Positions 58,827 to 64,000 of a DNA stretch of 64,000 nt are shown here, piece after piece. The notes under the pieces were generated by a model that was not told the DNA's origin, did not search any database, and worked only from the letters and a program-made list of their open reading frames with translations. The stretch is taken from positions 124,001 through 188,000 of the forward strand of contig NZ_LZHZ01000063.1 in the NCBI RefSeq assembly GCF_001667505.1, written 5' to 3'. The position numbers were made by a program, and so were the translations under genes. Every line of letters starts with the position of its first letter. Within the stretch, counting starts at the first letter, position 1. Origin of the DNA: Mycobacterium sp. ACS1612. GTDB taxonomy: Bacteria > Actinomycetota > Actinomycetes > Mycobacteriales > Mycobacteriaceae.

Positions 58827-59519
58827 GTGACCAGCGACCAAACCACGACCGAAGAACAGCACGCCGCGTTCGCACAGGTGGGGTCGAAGTACTATCCGAT
58901 TTTCGTCGCGGTCTTCACGGCGCTGGTGATCATCTCCAACGTGACCGCCACCAAGGGTGTCGCATTCGGGCCGATCATCACCGACGGCGGGTTCATCGTC
59001 TTTCCGCTCACCTACGTGATCGGCGACGTCCTCTCCGAGGTGTACGGGTTCAAAGCGGCCCGGCGAGCGATCTTTCTCGGGTTTGCTATGAACGGGTTGG
59101 CCGCCCTCACGTTCTGGATCACCATCTATCTGCCCGCGGCGGACTTCTACACCAATCAGGAGCACTTCGAGAACGTCGTGCACGCCTACACCCAGTTGAT
59201 CATCGCGGGCCTCGCCGGCTTCATCGTCGGCCAGACCATCAACGCGTGGGTGGTGGTGCGGATCAAGGAGAAGACCAAGGAGAAGCACCTGTGGGCCCGC
59301 TTGGTCGGCTCGACTTTCGCCGGCCAACTAGGGGACACGCTGGTGTTCTGCAGCATCGCGGCAGGCGCGATCGGCATCAGCACCTTCGGCGACTTCGTCG
59401 TCTACACGGCGCTGGGCTGGTTCTACAAGACCGCCGTCGAGGTGGTCATGCTGCCGGTGACCTACCGGGTGATCGCTTACGTCAAGCGCCACGAACCGAC
59501 GTACGGCGCCGCAATATGA
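58827..59519 (+). CDS. YhhQ/VUT-family 7-deazapurine (queuosine precursor) transporter
   Basis: 230 residues from GTG 58827 with six membrane segments. Family signatures: VIISNVTATKGVAFGPIITD, FPLTYVIGDVLSEVYGFKAA and AGQLGDTLVFCSIAAGAIGI-like LGDTLVF. YhhQ imports preQ0/preQ1 in E. coli. Whether this species makes queuosine is not visible here, so another deazapurine is possible. It lies between fecB2 and pxpB, where I do not recall it in M. tuberculosis. Confidence 0.85.
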   Translation: MTSDQTTTEEQHAAFAQVGSKYYPIFVAVFTALVIISNVTATKGVAFGPIITDGGFIVFPLTYVIGDVLSEVYGFKAARRAIFLGFAMNGLAALTFWITIYLPAADFYTNQEHFENVVHAYTQLIIAGLAGFIVGQTINAWVVVRIKEKTKEKHLWARLVGSTFAGQLGDTLVFCSIAAGAIGISTFGDFVVYTALGWFYKTAVEVVMLPVTYRVIAYVKRHEPTYGAAI

Positions 59520-59571
59520 GCTATCGCTAAGCCTTCTCTGGCAAGGCTCATAGAGCTGGTTCCTTCTTAGC

Positions 59572-59583
59572 TACCCGCGGGTA
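59572..59583. promoter_or_regulatory. 12-nt palindrome upstream of pxpB
   Basis: TACCCGCGGGTA is a perfect palindrome ending 11 nt before the pxpB start. In the same gap a hairpin AGCCTT-CTCTGGC-AAGGCT (59530-59548) follows the yhhQ stop by 10 nt and may end that transcript. Regulatory function is inferred. Confidence 0.4.
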
Positions 59584-59594
59584 AGTTCCACACT

Positions 59595-60275
59595 ATGAGC
59601 GTGATCGCGGATGTGATGGACGTACGTGCACTCGGCGCTGTACGTGACTATGGCGACCAGGCGCTGCTGCTCGAATTCGACAGCACCGCCGAGGTGTTGG
59701 CGTGGGCAGACGCGCTGCGCGAGGCCGATCTGCTCGGCGTCCTGGACATCGTCCCGGCGTCGCGCACGGTGCTGCTGAAACTGGCCGGACCGCGCTATCA
59801 GGCGCCGACCCGGCAGCGGCTGGGCAAGCTGCGGGTGACGGCCGAGGCGCTGGCCGCGGCGGCGGCACCGGCGAGCGGACGCGCCGACATCGAGATCGGC
59901 GTGGTGTACGACGGCGCCGACCTCGACGAGGTGGCCCGGCTGACCGGGCTGAGCACCGACCAGGTGATCGCCGCCCACACCGCCACCCCGTGGCGCGTCG
60001 GCTTCGGCGGCTTCGCACCGGGTTTCGCGTATCTCATCGGCGGGGACGAGCGGCTCAACGTGCCGCGCCAGTCCGAACCGCGGACCAGAGTGCCTGCCGG
60101 GTCGGTTGCGCTGGCCGGGGAGTTCAGCGCCATCTATCCGCGGGAATCGCCCGGCGGTTGGCAGCTGATCGGGCGGATCACCCCCGACGTGCCCGCGTTG
60201 TGGGACATCGATCGGAATCCGCCGGGGTTGCTGCAGCCGGGGATGTGGGTGCAGTTCCGGGAGGTGCGGTCATGA
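59595..60275 (+). CDS. pxpB: 5-oxoprolinase subunit PxpB (allophanate-hydrolase subunit 1-like)
   Basis: 226 residues of the KipI/PxpB family: GDQALLLEFDSTAEVLAWAD, then LTGLSTDQVIAAHTATPWRV and GFAPGFAYLIGGDERLNVPR with the conserved Gly-Phe-x-Pro-Gly-Phe-x-Tyr. It forms the ATP-dependent 5-oxoprolinase with PxpC and PxpA. Counterpart of Rv0264c. Its stop overlaps the pxpC start (ATGA). Confidence 0.92.
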   Translation: MSVIADVMDVRALGAVRDYGDQALLLEFDSTAEVLAWADALREADLLGVLDIVPASRTVLLKLAGPRYQAPTRQRLGKLRVTAEALAAAAAPASGRADIEIGVVYDGADLDEVARLTGLSTDQVIAAHTATPWRVGFGGFAPGFAYLIGGDERLNVPRQSEPRTRVPAGSVALAGEFSAIYPRESPGGWQLIGRITPDVPALWDIDRNPPGLLQPGMWVQFREVRS

Positions 60276-61156
60276 GCGTCACCCTCGAGGTGCTGCGCAC
60301 CGGTCCGCTTGCGCTGATCGAGGACCTCGGCAGGCCGGGCCTGGCTCACATGGGCGTGTCCCGCTCCGGGGCTGCCGACCGCCGCTCCCATCAGCTGGCC
60401 AACCGGCTGGTGGCCAACCCCAACGACCACGCCACCATCGAGGTGACGTTCGGCGGGTTCTCCGCGCGGGTCCGCGGCGGTGACGTCGCGATCGCGGTGA
60501 CGGGTGCCGACGCCGACCCGTCGGTGAACGGGAAACTGTTCGGCACCAACAGCATTCACTACGCACGCGACGGCGAAGTCATTTCGCTCGGCGCGCCCCG
60601 CACCGGTCTGCGGACCTACCTCGCGGTGCGCGGCGGCATCGACGTCTCACCCGTGCTGGGCTCCCGGTCGTACGACGTGATGTCGGCGATCGGCCCGCTG
60701 CCGCTGCAACCCGGCGACGTGCTGCCGGTCGGCGAGCACACCGGCGAACTCCCGGAGCTCGACCAGGCGCCGGTGGCCGCCATCGAGGACGAGGTGCTGG
60801 AACTGCGGGTGGTGCCCGGCCCGCGCGACGACTGGTTCGTCGACCCGGACATCCTGATCCGGACCAACTGGCAGGTGACGAACCGGACCGACCGGGTGGG
60901 GATGCGCCTGATCGGCATGCCGCTGGAGTACCGCTGGCCCGATCGTCAGCTGCCGAGTGAAGGTGCGACCCGCGGCGCAATTCAGGTGCCGCCGAACGGT
61001 TTTCCGGTGATCCTCGGACCGGATCACCCGGTGACCGGCGGCTATCCGGTGATCGGCGTCGTCACCGACGACGACATCGACAAGGTGGCCCAGATCCGGC
61101 CCGGGCAGACCGTCCGACTGCACTGGTCGCGCCCGCGCAAGCCCTTCGAGGAGTAG
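60272..61156 (+). CDS. pxpC: 5-oxoprolinase subunit PxpC (allophanate-hydrolase subunit 2-like)
   Basis: 294 residues from ATG 60272: IEDLGRPGLAHMGVSRSGAA, EVTFGGFSARVRGGDVAIAV, LRTYLAVRGGIDVSPVLGSR and GAIQVPPNGFPVILGPDHPV are KipA/PxpC signatures. Counterpart of Rv0263c. Together with PxpB it needs PxpA (LamB/YcsF) to hydrolyse 5-oxoproline to glutamate; no pxpA is present in the window, so it must lie elsewhere or the pair has another role. Confidence 0.92.
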   Translation: MSVTLEVLRTGPLALIEDLGRPGLAHMGVSRSGAADRRSHQLANRLVANPNDHATIEVTFGGFSARVRGGDVAIAVTGADADPSVNGKLFGTNSIHYARDGEVISLGAPRTGLRTYLAVRGGIDVSPVLGSRSYDVMSAIGPLPLQPGDVLPVGEHTGELPELDQAPVAAIEDEVLELRVVPGPRDDWFVDPDILIRTNWQVTNRTDRVGMRLIGMPLEYRWPDRQLPSEGATRGAIQVPPNGFPVILGPDHPVTGGYPVIGVVTDDDIDKVAQIRPGQTVRLHWSRPRKPFEE

Positions 61157-61192
61157 CGAGACAGCGGCGGGTTGCGCTGGTAGACAGGCAGT

Positions 61193-61756
61193 GTGCACAC
61201 GCACGAACCTCGCACCCGCGCAGTCCACACCGCCCGTCTGGTCCACACCTCCGACCTCGACAACGAGACCCGCGAGGACGCCCGCCGAATGGTCATCGAG
61301 GCGTTCGGCGGTGAGTTCACCGACGCCGACTGGGAGCACGCGCTCGGCGGCATGCACGCCCTGATCTGTCACCACGGCGCGTTGATCGCACACGCCGCCG
61401 TTGTGCAGCGCCGACTGATGTACCGCGGCACCGCGCTGCGCTGCGGCTACATCGAAGGTGTGGCGGTGCGCGAAGATTGGCGCGGGCAGGGACTGGCGCA
61501 CGCATTGATGGATGCGGCCGAACAAGTGCTGCGCGGCGCCTACCAACTGGGCGCGCTGAGCGCCTCGGAGGCAGGCAGGCACATGTACACCTCGCGAGGC
61601 TGGTTGCCGTGGCGCGGGCCGACGTCGGTGCTCGCGCCCGCGGGCCTGACCCGCACTCCCGACGACGACAACGGGTTGTTCGTCCTGCCGATCAGCATCG
61701 ACCTGGACACCTCGGCGGAGATCACCTGCGATTGGCGCGAAGGCGACGTCTGGTAG
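61193..61756 (+). CDS. aac(2'): Aminoglycoside 2'-N-acetyltransferase AAC(2')-I
   Basis: 187 residues, GNAT fold. Acetyl-CoA motif A: YIEGVAVREDWRGQGLAHAL. N-terminal substrate strand: DADWEHALGGMHALICHHGA. The protein ends GDVW; in AAC(2')-Ic the terminal Trp carboxylate lines the active site. Counterpart of Rv0262c. Mycobacterial AAC(2') enzymes acetylate aminoglycosides in vitro and are intrinsic chromosomal genes. It starts at GTG 61193. Confidence 0.92.
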   Translation: MHTHEPRTRAVHTARLVHTSDLDNETREDARRMVIEAFGGEFTDADWEHALGGMHALICHHGALIAHAAVVQRRLMYRGTALRCGYIEGVAVREDWRGQGLAHALMDAAEQVLRGAYQLGALSASEAGRHMYTSRGWLPWRGPTSVLAPAGLTRTPDDDNGLFVLPISIDLDTSAEITCDWREGDVW

Positions 61757-61852
61757 ATCTCACACCCTTGCCGGAAAGGACGTGAGCGGAAGTTCACGGC
61801 GGGGTCATCGCGAGGCGTTTGGCCGCAATAAAGCGTTCCTAGCGTTGGCGCC

Positions 61853-63247
61853 ATGTCGAAACGCATCACAGACTGGGATCCCGAGGACATCGCAGCCTGG
61901 GAAGCCGGTAACAAGTACGTCGCGCGTCGCAACCTGATCTGGTCCGTGGTGGCCGAGCACATCGGCTTCTCGGTGTGGTCCCTCTGGTCGGTGATGGTGC
62001 TGTTCATGCCCGAATCGGTCTACCACTTCTCCGCCGGCGACAAGTTCCTGCTGGGCGCCACCGCGACACTGGTCGGCGCATGCCTTCGCATTCCGTACAC
62101 ACTGGCCACCGCGACGTTCGGCGGGCGCAACTGGACGGTGTTCTCCGCGTTCGTCCTACTGATCCCCACCGTCGGCACCATGTGGCTGCTGGCCCACCCC
62201 GGTCTGCCGCTGTGGCCGTACCTGGTGTGCGCGGCGCTGACCGGCCTCGGCGGCGGCAACTTCGCGTCCTCGATGACCAACATCAACGCGTTCTATCCGC
62301 AACGGCTCAAGGGCTGGGCGCTGGGCATCAACGCCGGCGGCGGAAACATCGGCGTGCCGATGGTTCAGATCGTCGGCCTGCTCGTCATCGCCACTCTCGG
62401 AAACCGCCAGCCGTACTGGGTGTGTGCGGTGTACCTGGTGGCGCTGGCCGTCGCCGGGATCGGTGCGGCGCTGTACATGGACAATCTCGAACAGCACAAG
62501 ATCGATCTGGCGGCCATGGGCGCGATTCTCAAAGAGCGTGACACATGGGTGATTTCGCTGCTCTACATCGGCACCTTCGGCTCATTCATCGGTTTCGCGT
62601 TCGCCTTCGCCCAGGTGCTGCAGATCAACTTCGCGGCCGGGGGCCAGAGCGCGGCCCAGGCCTCGCTGCACGCCGCGCAGATCGCGTTCGTTGGACCGCT
62701 GCTCGGGTCGCTGTCACGGGTGTACGGCGGCAAACTGGCCGACCGTGTCGGCGGCGGCCGGGTCACCCTTGCGATGTTCGCGGGCATGATCTTCGGCGCC
62801 GGGATCCTGGTCGCCGTCAGCACCTTGGACGATCACACCAAGGGCGCCGCGACCGGCGCCATGATGACCGGTTACGTCGTCGGCTTCATCGTGCTGTTCC
62901 TGTTGTCTGGCATCGGCAACGGGTCGGTCTACAAGATGATTCCGTCCATCTTCGAGGCGCGCAGTCGCTCCCTGACGGTCGCCGAGGCCGACCGGGTGGC
63001 CTGGTCGCGCGCGATGTCGGGGGCGCTGATCGGCTTCGCTGGCGCGATCGGCGCACTCGGCGGCGTCGGCATCAACATGGCGCTGCGGCAGTCGTATCTG
63101 AGCAGTCACTCCGCAACCGCGGCGTTCTGGATCTTCCTGGCGTTCTACGTGGTCGCCTGCGCGGTGACCTGGGTGATGTACGTGCGCAGGCCGGTCTCGG
63201 CGCCGGTCGGCAGTGCAGAGCCTGCCACCGGTCTCGCCAGGGCGTGA
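61853..63247 (+). CDS. narK3: Nitrate/nitrite MFS transporter NarK3
   Basis: 464 residues, 12 membrane helices. NarK signatures: nitrate motif GLGGGNFASSMTNINAFYPQ in helix 5 and GFIVLFLLSGIGNGSVYKMI in helix 11, with Arg residues in helices 2 and 8 positions (IPYTLATATFGGRNW). Counterpart of Rv0261c. Followed 56 nt later by the nnaR-like regulator gene, consistent with nitrogen-source control of nitrate/nitrite uptake. I could not mark a confident GlnR box in the 96-nt upstream gap. Confidence 0.92.
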   Translation: MSKRITDWDPEDIAAWEAGNKYVARRNLIWSVVAEHIGFSVWSLWSVMVLFMPESVYHFSAGDKFLLGATATLVGACLRIPYTLATATFGGRNWTVFSAFVLLIPTVGTMWLLAHPGLPLWPYLVCAALTGLGGGNFASSMTNINAFYPQRLKGWALGINAGGGNIGVPMVQIVGLLVIATLGNRQPYWVCAVYLVALAVAGIGAALYMDNLEQHKIDLAAMGAILKERDTWVISLLYIGTFGSFIGFAFAFAQVLQINFAAGGQSAAQASLHAAQIAFVGPLLGSLSRVYGGKLADRVGGGRVTLAMFAGMIFGAGILVAVSTLDDHTKGAATGAMMTGYVVGFIVLFLLSGIGNGSVYKMIPSIFEARSRSLTVAEADRVAWSRAMSGALIGFAGAIGALGGVGINMALRQSYLSSHSATAAFWIFLAFYVVACAVTWVMYVRRPVSAPVGSAEPATGLARA

Positions 63248-63303
63248 CCGCTCGGCAATGGCTGGGTAACGGGGCGGAAACATGATCTACGTAGACATGG
63301 CGC

Positions 63304-64000
63304 ATGAGTGAGCCCGAATGGGCACCGCTCACCGGTTTTCGGGTGGCGGTGACCTCCGCCCGCCGCGCCGACGAACTGGCCGCCCTGCTGGAGCGCCGCG
63401 GGGCCACCGTGACGTGCGCGGCCGCGATCGCGATGGTGCCACTGCCCGATGACGAGCAGTTGCGGGCGAACACCGAATCGTTGATCGCCGAACCGCCCGA
63501 CATCGTGGTGGCCACCACGGGGATCGGGTTCCGCGGCTGGTTCGCCGCCGCCGACGGTTGGGGGCTTGCGGACGATCTGCTCCGCGCACTTGGCAACGCA
63601 CGCATCGTGTCGCGAGGCCCCAAAGCGACCGGGGCACTGCGGGCCGTGGGATTGCCGGAGGAGTGGTCGCCGGAGTCCGAGTCGTCGCGGGAAGTGCTGC
63701 ACTATCTGGTCGAGGGCGGTATCGCGGGCAAACGCATCGCGGTGCAGTTGCACGGCGCCACCGACGAATGGGACCCGTTCCCTGAGTTCCTCGACGAATT
63801 GCGCTCGGCCGGTGCGGAAGTCGTGCCGATCAGGGTGTACCGCTGGCATCCCGCCCCCCGCAACGGTGACTTCGACCAACTGGTCGCAGGTATCGCGGAG
63901 GGCAAGTTCGACGCCGTCAGCTTCACCTCGGCACCTGCCGTCGCCTCGGTGCTGATGCGTGCGGTGGAACTCGGCATCGAGGACAAGGTGTTGTCGTCGT
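63304..64000 (+). CDS. nnaR: HemD-domain regulator NnaR, 3' end outside window
   Basis: 232 codons visible from ATG 63304. The sequence is a uroporphyrinogen-III-synthase-like domain: GFRVAVTSARRADELAALLE, VATTGIGFRGWFAAADGWGL, AVQLHGATDEWDPFPEFLDE and AVSFTSAPAVASVLMRAVEL. In Rv0260c and the nitrite regulator NnaR this domain is followed by a C-terminal OmpR-type DNA-binding domain, which would lie beyond the window. Role: co-activator with GlnR of nitrate/nitrite assimilation; established for homologues, inferred here. Confidence 0.85.
   Translation, partial: MSEPEWAPLTGFRVAVTSARRADELAALLERRGATVTCAAAIAMVPLPDDEQLRANTESLIAEPPDIVVATTGIGFRGWFAAADGWGLADDLLRALGNARIVSRGPKATGALRAVGLPEEWSPESESSREVLHYLVEGGIAGKRIAVQLHGATDEWDPFPEFLDELRSAGAEVVPIRVYRWHPAPRNGDFDQLVAGIAEGKFDAVSFTSAPAVASVLMRAVELGIEDKVLSS

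Noticed and set aside
61757..61852. GlnR box upstream of narK3
   Set aside because: Regulation by GlnR is expected from homologues, but no convincing paired GTnAC/GAAAC half-sites were found by eye.
1..64000. CRISPR arrays, intact insertion sequences or rRNA
   Set aside because: No spaced direct repeats, no transposase gene and no rRNA sequence were seen; the only mobile-element trace is the integrase fragment at 41479.

Overview
The window is high-GC actinobacterial DNA, most likely from a fast-growing Mycobacterium (Mycolicibacterium). The two ends match, from memory, the gene order of M. tuberculosis Rv0276 to Rv0269c and Rv0265c to Rv0260c, read in the opposite orientation. GTG starts, 1-4 nt start/stop overlaps and convergent genes with almost no spacer are common, as is usual in this genus. 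All homology statements come from reading the protein sequences, not from database searches.

Left end (1-16 kb): a partial SAM-dependent methyltransferase, an MpaB-type oxygenase (Rv0276-like), TetR / VOC dioxygenase / TetR (Rv0275c-Rv0273c-like), an alpha/beta hydrolase, a D-2-hydroxyacid dehydrogenase, the fused acyl-CoA dehydrogenase FadE6, an inserted LysR / APC permease / (R)-amine-transaminase-like module, two small proteins, an SDR, the acyl-CoA synthetase FadD2 and the LigD-type polymerase PolD2. The theme is acyl-CoA, amine and hydrophobic-compound catabolism.

Middle (16-57.8 kb): a block that separates PolD2 from FecB2. It holds a STAS protein, an acyl-CoA dehydrogenase, an M42 peptidase, a purine permease, an MmyB-type regulator with a divergent SDR, a CsbD/coiled-coil pair, a second stand-alone LigD-type polymerase followed by an MFS gene, a spore-photoproduct-lyase-like radical SAM protein, a second MFS transporter and a CocE-like lipoprotein. 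Next come a mini-array of four tRNA genes (Arg-CCT, Arg-ACG, Arg-CCG, Lys-CTT), a three-gene flavin/F420/NADPH operon under a TetR with twin operators, an HtrA protease, TenA, two paralogous metallophosphoesterases, an integrase N-terminal fragment, lysG/lysE, a hemophore-like protein, a four-gene DyP peroxidase operon, a stand-alone EF-Tu domain-2 protein and a four-gene signalling operon.

The signalling operon (50850-56546, minus strand) is the most striking locus. It encodes a PAS-ANTAR protein, a STAS antagonist, a 1392-residue protein that combines sensor, histidine kinase, receiver, PAS, GAF-like, SpoIIE phosphatase and RsbW-like ATPase modules, and a second STAS protein. It reads as a complete partner-switching stress circuit in which two-component input and anti-sigma output share one chain.

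Right end (57.8-64 kb): the Tat/lipoprotein siderophore-binding protein FecB2, a YhhQ/VUT transporter, 5-oxoprolinase subunits PxpB and PxpC (the PxpA partner is not in the window), aminoglycoside 2'-N-acetyltransferase, the nitrate/nitrite transporter NarK3 and the start of the HemD-domain regulator NnaR. Several near-perfect dyads beside regulator genes are recorded as operators. No CRISPR array, rRNA or intact insertion sequence was seen.
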